Assembly (NCBI RefSeq): GCF_026625725.1
Contig: NZ_CP113060.1
Location: 248,001-312,000 of the forward strand
Source of the DNA: Pseudomonas sp. SL4(2022)
Lineage (GTDB): Bacteria; Pseudomonadota; Gammaproteobacteria; Pseudomonadales; Pseudomonadaceae
Direction of reading: 5' to 3'
Length of the DNA: 64,000 bases
The position numbers and the translations under genes were made by a program. Positions 54,808-63,641 of this stretch are shown in pieces. The notes below the pieces were generated by a model, which did no database searches, was not told the DNA's origin, and saw only the letters and a program-made list of their open reading frames with translations. The first letter of the stretch is position 1. Each line of letters starts with the position of its first letter.

Positions 54808-54824
54808 AGGCAAGTAGCCATTTC

Positions 54825-54872
54825 AGAACCTGTTTTGGATCTCGCGAGCTAAAGCGAGACAAGGCAGGTTCT
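54825..54872. repeat. Interrupted inverted repeat between convergent M48 protease and HD-GYP genes
   Basis: Outer arms AGAACCTG / CAGGTTCT and inner arms CTCGC / GCGAG form a cruciform-like hairpin of 48 bp. It may end both convergent transcripts or be a copy of a dispersed Pseudomonas element. The right arm touches the stop codon of the HD-GYP gene. Confidence 0.6.
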
Positions 54873-56830
54873 CAGTGAGTGTGAGGATGTTCGCGGGTAC
54901 ACGAAGGCTCGTAATCACACACATGGTGACTGAACGGCGCTGTGGTATGTGAACCCGGCGGCCCCGTGACCTGAAAGCAGCGGTTGTTGATGAACAGCTG
55001 CACCAGCTCGGCGTCGAGCAAACCGCTCTGCGCTTCGCTCTTAAGAATATCCAACGCCCGCTCGAGTGGCATCGCCGGTTTGTAGGGCCGATCAGCAGCC
55101 GTCAGGGCGTCATAGATATCGCAGATGGTCATGATCCGTGAAGCACAGGGAATCGCATCGCCGATCAGACCTTTGGGATAGCCACTGCCATCCAGCTTCT
55201 CATGATGCGCCCCGGCAATGTGCGGTACACCCTGTAGATCCGGCGTCCAGGGAATCAGGCTGAGAAACTGCTGGGTGTGCACCACATGCCGCTCAATTTC
55301 TTCACGCTCGGCCTTAGTCAGGCTGCCCTTGCGCACCGCCAGGGCATTGAACTCGCCCTCGCTGAGCAGGCTGACCAGGCAATTACCGGGCGCCTTGACT
55401 AATTCGCCCTGTACTTCCTGCAGGTGCTGAAAATCTCCCTCACTGAGCATGCTCGGCTCGTTCGCCTGAATGATGTTGTTCAGGTAACGCTCCAGCCGCT
55501 CGCATTCATAGGCCAGCTCGGCTTCCATTTGCAGGCGCCGCTCATCGCTCAGGCCACCCTGATGGCGGTAGGCATGCAGCATCTTGCGCAGGGTCTGGTT
55601 GCGCAGGTTTTCCTGGGCCAGGGCGACGCGATAACGCAGGTTTTCCAGCACCGGCTCGGCGAGCTTCTTGGCTTTTACCAGCACATGTTCGCGCACCCCG
55701 ACCTTGCCGAAGTCATGCAGCAAGGCGGCGTAACGCAGCTCGCGCAAACCATCGACGCTTAGCGTCTGTTCGCGCAAACGCGAATCTGGGGCGTGGGGCA
55801 ACTGGTTGGCCAAGGCCAGGCACAGTTCGGCCACTCGGAAGGAATGGCCACTGGTGGTCGGGTCACGCTGTTCGATGGCAAACACCGAAGCCTGCACAAA
55901 GCCATCGAACAATCGGCTGATGTCATCCAGCAATTGACGATTCTCAATAGCCACCGCCGCCTGGCTGGCCAATGCACGCAAAGACACAGCGGTTTCTTGA
56001 TCAAAGGCAATCAGCTCAGGCTCAAGCTGCTCGCTGCCCTTACGCTGGCGGTTGATAAACTCCAGCACACCGACCACTTCATGGCGATGGTTACGCATGG
56101 GGATCGCCAGGATCGACATGGTGCGGTAGCCCATCTGCAGGTCGAAAGAGCGGTTGAAGCGGTACGGCGCATCGGCGGCAATCGCGTACACGTCCTCGAT
56201 ATTCAGCTCGGTGCTGGTCAGCGCAACGTACCCGGCAATCGAGGCTTTGCTCAGCGGCATGCGCTGGTCCTGAAAGCTGCTCTGGCTGAGCGTGCCGTTC
56301 TGCGTTAGCTTGAAGATCAACTGCGCCGGCGCATCCGGCCGGCGGCTGACCAGAAACAGCGAAGCGGCGTCGCTGTTGGACAAGCGGCGCCCTTCAATCA
56401 GGATTTTTTCCAGCAGGCGGTCCAGGTCACGTTCGGCTGATAGCGCCAGGCCGACGTCGACCAACTTGCTCAAGTCATCATGTTTGCCCGCCAAGGCGGC
56501 GGCCAACTGCTCGGTCTGATGACGCAGGCTGTACTGCTCGCCGGCAAAACGCAGCAGTGCTGCCAGCGCCTCGACACTGGCGTGCGGCGGCAACGGCAAT
56601 ACGCCAGGCTGGTCCATGCAGCCTACCAAAATCGCGCCACAATCCAGCCAATCGGCCAGCGGCCGGAGTGCCAATAGCCGCTCGTCAAGCAGCACCAGCG
56701 CCAGTTCATCCGGCAACAGGTCAGGTGCATCAATCGGCTGCAAGCTCAGTGGGCACTGAACCAGGAGGTTATACAGGGGGTGTTCGCCAAGCGCATTGCT
56801 GTGGCCCAGCACAAGGCGGGAAGTGCCCAT
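54872..56830 (-). CDS. GAF/HD-GYP c-di-GMP phosphodiesterase-type protein
   Basis: 652 residues from MGTSRLVLGHSNALGEHPLY; a longer frame is rejected as it crosses the intergenic hairpin. The first 130 residues look like a receiver-type or orphan domain without a clear phospho-site. A GAF domain follows at about 150-320 (DLDRLLEKILIEGRRLSNSD, MRNHRHEVVGVLEFINRQR). The HD domain has ALLHDFGKVGVREHVLVKAK and the GYP motif is intact (IAGAHHEKLDGSGYPKGL). HD-GYP enzymes hydrolyse c-di-GMP to GMP. No membrane segment is seen, so it is cytoplasmic. Confidence 0.9.
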   Translation of the reverse strand: MGTSRLVLGHSNALGEHPLYNLLVQCPLSLQPIDAPDLLPDELALVLLDERLLALRPLADWLDCGAILVGCMDQPGVLPLPPHASVEALAALLRFAGEQYSLRHQTEQLAAALAGKHDDLSKLVDVGLALSAERDLDRLLEKILIEGRRLSNSDAASLFLVSRRPDAPAQLIFKLTQNGTLSQSSFQDQRMPLSKASIAGYVALTSTELNIEDVYAIAADAPYRFNRSFDLQMGYRTMSILAIPMRNHRHEVVGVLEFINRQRKGSEQLEPELIAFDQETAVSLRALASQAAVAIENRQLLDDISRLFDGFVQASVFAIEQRDPTTSGHSFRVAELCLALANQLPHAPDSRLREQTLSVDGLRELRYAALLHDFGKVGVREHVLVKAKKLAEPVLENLRYRVALAQENLRNQTLRKMLHAYRHQGGLSDERRLQMEAELAYECERLERYLNNIIQANEPSMLSEGDFQHLQEVQGELVKAPGNCLVSLLSEGEFNALAVRKGSLTKAEREEIERHVVHTQQFLSLIPWTPDLQGVPHIAGAHHEKLDGSGYPKGLIGDAIPCASRIMTICDIYDALTAADRPYKPAMPLERALDILKSEAQSGLLDAELVQLFINNRCFQVTGPPGSHTTAPFSHHVCDYEPSCTREHPHTH

Positions 56831-56898
56831 GATGGTTGTCCTCAGTCGCAGTTGCGTGACAGCAGTGCGACTGAGTATTGCACAGGGTTTAGCCGTTG

Positions 56899-56930
56899 CC
56901 TGGCCGTCCGGCGCATGCCGAACGGCCAGG
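56899..56930. terminator. Hairpin between MFS gene and HD-GYP gene
   Basis: A 9-bp perfect stem (CCTGGCCGT / ACGGCCAGG) with a 14-base loop starts 10 bp after the MFS stop. There is no T tract, so termination, if any, is weak. Confidence 0.4.
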
Positions 56931-56939
56931 TAAAACGAC

Positions 56940-58277
56940 TTAAGTAGCGGGCTGCAGCTGCATGCTTTGCTGCATTCTGACGGCATCGGCCACAAAGCAG
57001 CGCGAGGCTTGTAGCAACGCCAGCATGGTCAGCATCAAGGCCACCGGGATCAGGTACATGGCATTGTGCAGGCCTACAGCCTTGAAGGTTTCATTCATCT
57101 CACTGGCGCCAGCGGCAAGCATTGCAGCCTGCGAGTAATGGTCCGACAGCATGCCCACGACCACGGGCCCCAGACCACCACCAAGTAGATACAGACCCGC
57201 GAAGAACAAGGCCATGGCCGTTGCCCGCAGACGCGGTTCAATCACGTCCTGAATCGCGGTATAGACACAGGTGTAAAAGTTATAGGCAAACAGCCAGCCA
57301 ATGCTGAACAGTGCAACAAACAAGGCAATTTCAATCCGCCCCGCCACCAGCGCATACCCTGTAGCCAGTGCTGCAACCAGCATACTCAGGGCCGCAAACA
57401 GCAAGCGGCCGGCCTGCCAGCGCTGGTGGATCTTGTCCGCCAACCAGCCGCCCAGTGTCAAACCAACCAGCCCCGTCAAGCCGACGATAACCCCAGTGGC
57501 CATCGCCGCCTGCTCCAGCGGCATCAGGAAGTAGCGTTGCAGCATCGGCACCATGAACGAATTGCAGGCATAGGTGGCGAAGTTGAAGGCCAGGCCGGCC
57601 ATCACCAACCACCAGAATGTGCGAATCGCCAGCACCTTACGCAGGGGTTTTTCCACCGGCGTGGTGCGCGACTGCACCAGCTCCGCCGCACCGCGCTTGG
57701 GCTCTTTGATAAAGAACATAAACAGCGCCAGGATCAGCCCCGGCACCGCCGCAATAAAGAAGGGCGCGCGCCAGCTGTCGAACACCTTGACCATCGCACC
57801 GATGGTGAAGAACGCCAGCAGCAGGCCAATCGGCAGGCCGAGCATAAAGATGCCCATAGCCCGCGCACGCTTGTGCGCCGGAAACAGATCGCCGATCAGC
57901 GAGTTGGCAGCAGGCGCATAGCTGGCCTCACCGATGCCAACCCCCATGCGAATCAGCAGAAAACTCCAGAAGTTCCAGGCCAGGCCATTCACAGCCGTCA
58001 ACCCACTCCATACCGCCAGTCCCCAGCCCATGATTTTGCGCCGCGCACCAGTGTCCGCCATCCGCCCCAGCGGAACACCGGCAATCGCATAGACAATGGT
58101 AAAGGCGGTACCGATCAAGCCCAGCTGCAGGTCACTGAGATGCCATTCCATGCGGATCGGCTCGATGATGATCGCTGGAATGGTGCGATCAAAGAAATTG
58201 AACAAATTGGCCAGAAAGAGCAGAAACAGAATGCGCCAGGCATTCGCTGCTTGTTGAGACTGCTGCATGGGATCCAT
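56940..58277 (-). CDS. Major facilitator superfamily transporter
   Basis: 445 residues from MDPMQQSQQAANAWRILFLL; the ATG three codons later is also possible. Twelve hydrophobic segments are visible. The loop 2-3 signature is YAIAGVPLGRMADTGARRKI, and RMGVGIGEASYAPAANSLIG lies in the fourth to fifth helix region. This pattern fits the spinster-like/anion:cation symporter group of MFS, which carry organic acids or lipids. The substrate is unknown. The gene is separated by a hairpin from the HD-GYP gene downstream. Confidence 0.88.
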   Translation of the reverse strand: MDPMQQSQQAANAWRILFLLFLANLFNFFDRTIPAIIIEPIRMEWHLSDLQLGLIGTAFTIVYAIAGVPLGRMADTGARRKIMGWGLAVWSGLTAVNGLAWNFWSFLLIRMGVGIGEASYAPAANSLIGDLFPAHKRARAMGIFMLGLPIGLLLAFFTIGAMVKVFDSWRAPFFIAAVPGLILALFMFFIKEPKRGAAELVQSRTTPVEKPLRKVLAIRTFWWLVMAGLAFNFATYACNSFMVPMLQRYFLMPLEQAAMATGVIVGLTGLVGLTLGGWLADKIHQRWQAGRLLFAALSMLVAALATGYALVAGRIEIALFVALFSIGWLFAYNFYTCVYTAIQDVIEPRLRATAMALFFAGLYLLGGGLGPVVVGMLSDHYSQAAMLAAGASEMNETFKAVGLHNAMYLIPVALMLTMLALLQASRCFVADAVRMQQSMQLQPAT

Positions 58278-58576
58278 CTCTAATTGTTTTTATCGAAACA
58301 CGTCAGCGGCTATAAGCCGGTACCGCATCCAGCACCTGCGGGGGCAATCTAGAGCCTCCCGCTAGGGCTGTCTGTGACTATTTGTGGCGTGTATGCAGGG
58401 TAATCGACACACCCGCCGACAGCGGCGTCACAGCGTGTTTGTAAAAACTCGATGGAACACCAAGTAAAACCATGCAAGAGCGCGAGAATTTCCATTTTTC
58501 ATGCTACAAACAAGCCTAGCGAGCGCAATGTGGCCATTTGCCCCTCTAACCCTGTTAGCCGCCGGACTGTCTCCAA
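58278..58576. other. Intergenic region upstream of the tubulin-like gene
   Basis: A 299-bp divergent region between the MFS gene and the tubulin-like gene. I see no coding sequence, tRNA, strong hairpin or recognisable operator in it. Base composition is more AT-rich near 58440-58510, where promoters could lie. Confidence 0.5.
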
Positions 58577-60781
58577 ATGAAAACAAAAAAAGACGCTGTG
58601 ACCTCCCCCGCGACCGAAGCCACTCTGGCTGACCTGGCAGATACCTTACTTCCTCCTCTTGAGCCGCGCCCTTCTAGCGCGCCACGGGTGCCGGTCAGCA
58701 TCGACAACAGCGGCGAGCAGTACATGTATTTCACCGAGCGCGACATTGATCGCATTCTCGACAACCTCGACGGTTTGCGCAGCCTGGTGTTTCCACCGGT
58801 GCCGCACGATGAGGAACACGACCGCCGGGTGCAGCACTTCCCGTCGGTATGCCTGATTGGTCTGGGCCGCTGTGGCTCGAACATCGCGCTGGATGTCGCC
58901 TCTCTGGTCTACAACGCGCGACAGTTCTACCTGAGCGAATTCAATAATGAAGAGAAGACTGTCACCGAGCAGGATTTCCGCCCTACCCGCTGGATCCGCA
59001 GCAATTTGCTGCGTGCACCGAGCAAGGACAGCAAGCCGGTCTTTCTGATCGAGCCGCTGGTGATGCTCGGCGACCTGGACAAGGACATTGAGGGCCGCAT
59101 CCGTTTTTCACGCAAGGGTGAAACCAGCGGCTTCCTCAGCGACTACAGCAAGATGAAGATCATGGACCTCTCCGAAGTCCATGCGGGCGGTGCCGGTAAC
59201 GCGCCGATCCTCGGCCAGTACCTGGCCAAGATCATCCTCAATAAGGATACCCAGCGCTTCACCAATGAAGACTGGAAATTTATCCACAGTTATCTGATCG
59301 ACTCCTGCGGCATCAAGGCCAACCAGTCCCGGCTTTACTTCTACATCTTCAGTGCCGGCGGCGGTACCGGTTCAGGCATGGCATCGGAGTTTGGCCTGGC
59401 TCAGCAATTTGCCTACATGAGCAAGACCTTCGACACCAAAATTTTTGATGACAGCCCGGAGAATCGCGACCACAGCTTCGTCTTCGAGCCAATTTTCACC
59501 AGCGGCATCTGTATCCTGCCGAACATCTCCGACCAGCGCAGCGAGATGTCCGAGGCCCTGCATATCAACGCCGGGCGACTCTTGTGCAAATACCTCGCTG
59601 AAGAATGGGATTTTTCCTACAACTTCGATAATGAAGAAAACAGCGAAGAAAGCGTGATGCGCCGCATCCGCCCGTGGAACGCGATGATGCTGATTTCCAA
59701 CGACATCATGCGTTACGCCGAAGAAAGTGATGATGGCAATATCCAGAATATTGATGTCAATGCCATGGAACGTCACGCCAACCAATACATCTCGCAGCAG
59801 ATTTTCAACATCCTTACCGCCCAGGCGGTCACCACTGACTACGACCAGAACTACTTCCGTCGCGCCGGCATCGACATCGGTGAAACCATCCGCCTGGATG
59901 CCAATGACCTGTTCATGAGTCTGGCCGGCCCTGTGGCAGTGGCCTATGCCGAATCAGTGGTACCCGAGCAAAGCACTGCGGCACTGGACAAGTTCCGCGT
60001 GCTGGATAAAGAACCGTCGCGCCTGAATATCGATGACCTGTTTTTCCGCTCCATCGACCTGCCACACTTCAACAAGGTCACCCAGGCCATCGAGGGTATC
60101 AGCCTGCTACCCATCGAATCCAAACGCTACCGTGCGGCGCTGGATGAGTACAAGAAGTCCAATTTCGATGCAGCAAAACTCAGTGACCTGCACTTTTTCA
60201 AAAATTGCTCTTCGGTTGTGTCAATCGTCTCGCTGCCAAAGGACTACAAACTCTCCTATATGGATCTGAACCGGCTCAAGACCCACCTCAACAGCCTGTT
60301 CCCCAACACCACCCTGAAACGTTACGCCTTGGTAATTGGCGCGTCGGCCAACTTGTCGTTGACCACGTTGATCGTCAAGAGTCCGTGCCTGTCGGACGAC
60401 TTCCTAACCCTGATCGTGGCCTTTATCAAACGCTGCTTCGCGCGCGACCCACACCGTTTCGACGACAGCCTGGACAACGCCATTCTTGACTTCATCATGA
60501 GCGAGGAGTTCGACGAAGTTCGGGTTGACGCCATGCTTAACGAGTTTGAGAACCCGGCAAAAATTCTCGACACCAACTGGTATGCGATCAAACCGATGTA
60601 TGAGAAAAAGTACCGCGAACTGATCCATGACCAGGACAAGTTTGTGTCGATCAACGATATCCGCCTCTCGCGTGAAAGCGTGAAGAAGGCAATCAAGTAC
60701 CTGCGCGAGATCTATCGCCATCGCATCGGCAAGACCCGGGTCATCTCGCTTAACAAGTACGCTGACGATAAGCCCGACTGA
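58577..60781 (+). CDS. Tubulin/FtsZ-superfamily GTPase-like protein of unknown function
   Basis: 734 residues, much longer than FtsZ. The Rossmann-type GTPase core carries the three phosphate-binding loops in the right order. They are a T1-like VCLIGLGRCGSNIALDVASL (91-110), a T3-like VHAGGAGNAPILGQ (201-214) and the tubulin signature SAGGGTGSGMASEFG (259-273). A T7-like segment with acidic residues may be IRLDANDLFMSLAG (about 435-449), which is less certain. The first 85 residues are Pro-rich and disordered, and the last 230 residues are charged and helical. There is no membrane segment. The gene stands alone, and division or plasmid partition genes are absent. Whether it binds GTP or polymerises is not known. 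Confidence 0.8.
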   Translation: MKTKKDAVTSPATEATLADLADTLLPPLEPRPSSAPRVPVSIDNSGEQYMYFTERDIDRILDNLDGLRSLVFPPVPHDEEHDRRVQHFPSVCLIGLGRCGSNIALDVASLVYNARQFYLSEFNNEEKTVTEQDFRPTRWIRSNLLRAPSKDSKPVFLIEPLVMLGDLDKDIEGRIRFSRKGETSGFLSDYSKMKIMDLSEVHAGGAGNAPILGQYLAKIILNKDTQRFTNEDWKFIHSYLIDSCGIKANQSRLYFYIFSAGGGTGSGMASEFGLAQQFAYMSKTFDTKIFDDSPENRDHSFVFEPIFTSGICILPNISDQRSEMSEALHINAGRLLCKYLAEEWDFSYNFDNEENSEESVMRRIRPWNAMMLISNDIMRYAEESDDGNIQNIDVNAMERHANQYISQQIFNILTAQAVTTDYDQNYFRRAGIDIGETIRLDANDLFMSLAGPVAVAYAESVVPEQSTAALDKFRVLDKEPSRLNIDDLFFRSIDLPHFNKVTQAIEGISLLPIESKRYRAALDEYKKSNFDAAKLSDLHFFKNCSSVVSIVSLPKDYKLSYMDLNRLKTHLNSLFPNTTLKRYALVIGASANLSLTTLIVKSPCLSDDFLTLIVAFIKRCFARDPHRFDDSLDNAILDFIMSEEFDEVRVDAMLNEFENPAKILDTNWYAIKPMYEKKYRELIHDQDKFVSINDIRLSRESVKKAIKYLREIYRHRIGKTRVISLNKYADDKPD

Positions 60782-61611
60782 CGCACCACAACCGGCAACC
60801 CGGGCCACTCGGGTTGCCGATACTCAAACCAGCTCGTTTGCCATTCACGCAGCCAGCTCAGGCTGGCTTGGGTACCTGCCTCTCCCGGTCGGTATTCCGC
60901 CGCCAGCCAACCCCGATAACCACTGTCACGTAGCGCCTTGAGCAACATCGCAAACTGCAGCTCGCCGGTGCCAGGCGCGCCACGGCCAGGGTAGTCGGCA
61001 AACTGCACATGGCCGATACGCCCTGCCAGCAAGGCGATACCGGCCGGCACATCCAGGCCCTGCCGTGCCATGTGGTAGAGGTCGTACTGCGCCGCCAGGT
61101 TGGGGTGGCCCACAGCATTGAGCAATTCATCCAGCTGCGCCGGCGTGTTGATCAGAAAGCCCGGCATATCCAGCGGATTGATCGCTTCCACCACCACGCC
61201 AATGCCCAACACCTGAAAAGCTTCGGCGGTCTTGCGCAGATTGGCGATCAGGCAGACCAACGCCTGCTCAGGCTCAACGCCCTCAGCCAGGCGACCCGGC
61301 AGCACGTTGACCAGCGCCGGCCGTGCCATGGCCGCATAATTCAGCGCCGCCTGCAAAGCGACCTCATACTCAGCCTGACGCATGGGCACAGCCGCCAGAC
61401 CGGCACCACCGCTCATCAAATCACCTGCCGGCAGGTTGATCAGGCGCAGCGGCATGGCCGCCGCATCCAGCGCCTCTTTCAGGCGAATGGCCGGCAGCTC
61501 ATAGGGGAACTGAATTTCCACGCCATCAAAGCCCGCCGCAGCCGCCGCCACCACGCGGTCAATCAACGGCAGTTCGTTAAACAGTAACGACAGATTGGCC
61601 GCAACCTTCAT
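60712..61611 (-). CDS. hyi: Hydroxypyruvate isomerase (Hyi) with extended C-terminus
   Basis: 299 residues; the family is usually about 260. It has the xylose-isomerase-like TIM barrel: MKVAANLSLLFNELPLIDRV, GFDGVEIQFPYE, VVVEAINPLDMPGFLINTP (metal-ligand Glu) and AAQYDLYHMARQG, with HVQFADYPGRGAPGTGEL and AAEYRPG. It interconverts hydroxypyruvate and tartronate semialdehyde, feeding the reductase encoded next. The last 30-40 residues lack family features, and the final 70 bp overlap the 3' end of the tubulin-like gene on the other strand. The start overlaps the reductase stop (ATGA). Confidence 0.9.
   Translation of the reverse strand: MKVAANLSLLFNELPLIDRVVAAAAAGFDGVEIQFPYELPAIRLKEALDAAAMPLRLINLPAGDLMSGGAGLAAVPMRQAEYEVALQAALNYAAMARPALVNVLPGRLAEGVEPEQALVCLIANLRKTAEAFQVLGIGVVVEAINPLDMPGFLINTPAQLDELLNAVGHPNLAAQYDLYHMARQGLDVPAGIALLAGRIGHVQFADYPGRGAPGTGELQFAMLLKALRDSGYRGWLAAEYRPGEAGTQASLSWLREWQTSWFEYRQPEWPGLPVVVRQSGLSSAYLLSEMTRVLPMRWR
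60793..60819. terminator. Hairpin downstream of the tubulin-like gene, inside the hyi 3' end
   Basis: A 10-bp perfect stem (CGGCAACCCG / CGGGTTGCCG) with a 7-base loop starts 12 bp after the stop of the tubulin-like gene and lies within the extended end of hyi. Position suggests a terminator for the plus-strand gene, although the T tract is poor. Confidence 0.5.
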
Positions 61612-62498
61612 GATTGAGAATCCCGGTACAACTGCACAAGGGTGGCGGGATCACGCTCCAGATTGCCCTGACTGCCATGTTGCCGCATCAACTGCGCGGC
61701 CAGGCCACTGAGGGGCGTGGCCGAACCGATCTGCTGCGACAGTTTCACGGCCGTATCGAGATCCTTGAGCAGGGTTCGTACATGCCACTTGATCGGCTCG
61801 AACTGACTCTCAGCCATCTGCGGCGCGAGAATCTGCAGCGGTTTGGAATCGGCGAAACCGCCGGCCAGCGCTGGCGCAATCAGGCGGGCATCAACCCCAG
61901 CCTGCTCGGCCAGAGCCACCACTTCGGCGATCACCAGCGCATTGCAGGCGACGATCATCTGATTGCACACCTTGGTCACCTGGCCTGCGCCAACGTCGCC
62001 CATGCGCGTCAGCCGCTGCCCCAGATGCGCGAGAATCGGTCTAACCCGCTCAATATCTTCGCTACGGCCACCCGCCATGATCGCCAACGAACCGTTGACC
62101 GCCCCCGGCGTACCGCCTGAGACGGGGGCATCGATCCAGTGCATGCCGCAACGGGCGTGCAACTCAGCAGCCATCTGGCGGGTGGCCGCAGGCTCCAGGC
62201 TGGAAAAATCCACCAGCAACTGTCCGGGCTTTGCCGTTTCCACAATACCGCCTGGCCCGAACACCACCTCACGCACCACCTCAGTGTTCGCCAAACAGAG
62301 CATGACGATATCCGCTGCCATACACAGCCGTGATGGGTTGGCAGCCAACTGCGCGCCCTGATATTGCAAAGACGCACATTTTTCAGGCGAGCGATTCCAG
62401 ACCGTCAGAGGATAATCGGCAGCCAGCAGGCGCTGGCTCATGGGCAGGCCCATCAGGCCGATTCCGGCAAATGCCAAGGCTGGAAGAGAGGTGGACAT
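61608..62498 (-). CDS. glxR: 2-hydroxy-3-oxopropionate (tartronate semialdehyde) reductase
   Basis: 296 residues from MSTSLPALAFAGIGLMGLPM. The NAD(P)-binding N-terminus has FAGIGLMGLPMSQRLLAADY, the substrate loop has HWIDAPVSGGTPGAVNG, and the catalytic lysine is in GAGQVTKVCNQMIVACNALV. It reduces tartronate semialdehyde to D-glycerate. The overlap with hyi shows a shared transcript for glyoxylate or hydroxypyruvate use. The gcl carboligase that often precedes them is not here. Confidence 0.9.
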   Translation of the reverse strand: MSTSLPALAFAGIGLMGLPMSQRLLAADYPLTVWNRSPEKCASLQYQGAQLAANPSRLCMAADIVMLCLANTEVVREVVFGPGGIVETAKPGQLLVDFSSLEPAATRQMAAELHARCGMHWIDAPVSGGTPGAVNGSLAIMAGGRSEDIERVRPILAHLGQRLTRMGDVGAGQVTKVCNQMIVACNALVIAEVVALAEQAGVDARLIAPALAGGFADSKPLQILAPQMAESQFEPIKWHVRTLLKDLDTAVKLSQQIGSATPLSGLAAQLMRQHGSQGNLERDPATLVQLYRDSQS

Positions 62499-62583
62499 AG
62501 ATAGACTCCGGCGCAGTGATAGCCGCCATCTTAACCTAGCGCTGCGCAAACCTGCCCCGCCAGTCAACACTCATGCAGCAGGT

Positions 62584-62952
62584 TTACAGACCGTCTTTTT
62601 CAAGGTGATCGAGATTGACCGGCTCACCACTATGAGCACCGAGTTTGCGCCGTATATCCTCGAACATCAGGTCATATTCAGCATGACCACGCATGATCAG
62701 GCTGGTATTGGTCGGCAGGCCATACTTGTGTGCTACACGACTGACCACACTGGCGAAGTTGAACGCGGTGTCGCGGTGCAGTTCAAACGCCTCGCTGAAC
62801 GCCTGGCCACCGACCTGGCCTTGCAGGCGCATATGCAGCATCGGGCCTTCGATGGGATCCTGACGCACTTCGTAGTAGAGATCGGCACTGAACAACGGCG
62901 TGTCCGCCGAAGCCACGTGATTGGTGCGGTGTAGATGACCGGGCTCAAACAT
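62584..62952 (-). CDS. DUF5064-type hypothetical protein
   Basis: 122 residues, starting MFEPGHLHRTNHVASADTPL. It is soluble, probably an alpha/beta protein with a beta-rich first half (LYYEVRQDPIEGPMLHMRLQ) and a helical second half. Small proteins of this kind are common in Pseudomonas and have no known function. It lies 85 bp upstream of glxR on the same strand and may be separately transcribed. Confidence 0.75.
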   Translation of the reverse strand: MFEPGHLHRTNHVASADTPLFSADLYYEVRQDPIEGPMLHMRLQGQVGGQAFSEAFELHRDTAFNFASVVSRVAHKYGLPTNTSLIMRGHAEYDLMFEDIRRKLGAHSGEPVNLDHLEKDGL

Positions 62953-63026
62953 GCTGGCAACCTCCTGAATTGATCCATGTTGCTGCCAGCATAGTCGCTG
63001 ATGGTGGACGCTAAAAACGGGCTAAA

Positions 63027-63344
63027 TCAGTGCAGCGCAGGACGCTCGCAGCGCTCCTGCGCCAGCACCCAGGGGGCAACCACCACCGCCCACAATTCTG
63101 GATCGCGCTTTAACAGGTCTTCGGCACGACTGTCGTCGGCCTTACTCAAGATCCCTGCGGCCAGCCAGTCAGCCACTTTCGCCTGATCATTCTGCGCCAC
63201 AGCCTGCGCCACCTCGATCAGATCCTGAGCGCCATCGACCAGCAACAAGGCACCGCGAGCAAAGAAAGGCTGCAGCTCTTGCCAACTAATCGCCGCAGTT
63301 TCTCCAAGCAGCTTGGCATAGAGGGTGCTAGGTTGTTCAGTCAT
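63027..63344 (-). CDS. DUF2288 family protein
   Basis: 105 residues from MTEQPSTLYAKLLGETAAIS; a longer frame into the intergenic region is rejected. The conserved pattern is ISWQELQPFFARGALLLVDG and VADWLAAGILSKADDSRAED, with WAVVVAPWVLAQE near the C-terminus. The protein is soluble and helical, without known function. Confidence 0.8.
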   Translation of the reverse strand: MTEQPSTLYAKLLGETAAISWQELQPFFARGALLLVDGAQDLIEVAQAVAQNDQAKVADWLAAGILSKADDSRAEDLLKRDPELWAVVVAPWVLAQERCERPALH

Positions 63345-63641
63345 GGATTGTCCTGTCACAAAAGGCCACTGAGCAGATAGACGCGCATGATAACGTCGAG
63401 CTGCCAGCAGGCAAATTCGCGACGCTGGCCGAGCCAACCAAGACACGCCGTTTTTCTATACATTTATTGCGTTAAAGCGACACCCTCAGGTTTTGCCCCC
63501 AGCAAGCCGCTTTTCAAGCCGTAAAGCCGCGCTCTACACTGCACCGGTACAGTTGCCGGGGGAACGACCGGGGGAACATCCCGGTTCTGCAGCTTTGGCC
63601 GCCAGAACTACAACAATCAAAACCAATAAGAGTGGAGCACT
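63345..63641. other. Intergenic region upstream of braC-like gene
   Basis: A 297-bp divergent region. It holds a small hairpin CCGGG / CCCGG with a 7-base loop at about 63569-63585 and AT-rich stretches near 63450-63480 that could contain promoters. No gene or tRNA is seen. A purine-rich segment (AGAGTGGAG, about 63630-63638) provides the ribosome site for the next gene. Confidence 0.5.

Noticed and set aside
58577..60781. Ordinary FtsZ
   Set aside because: It is about 340 residues longer than FtsZ, lacks the C-terminal ZipA/FtsA-binding peptide and is not beside ftsA or ftsQ.
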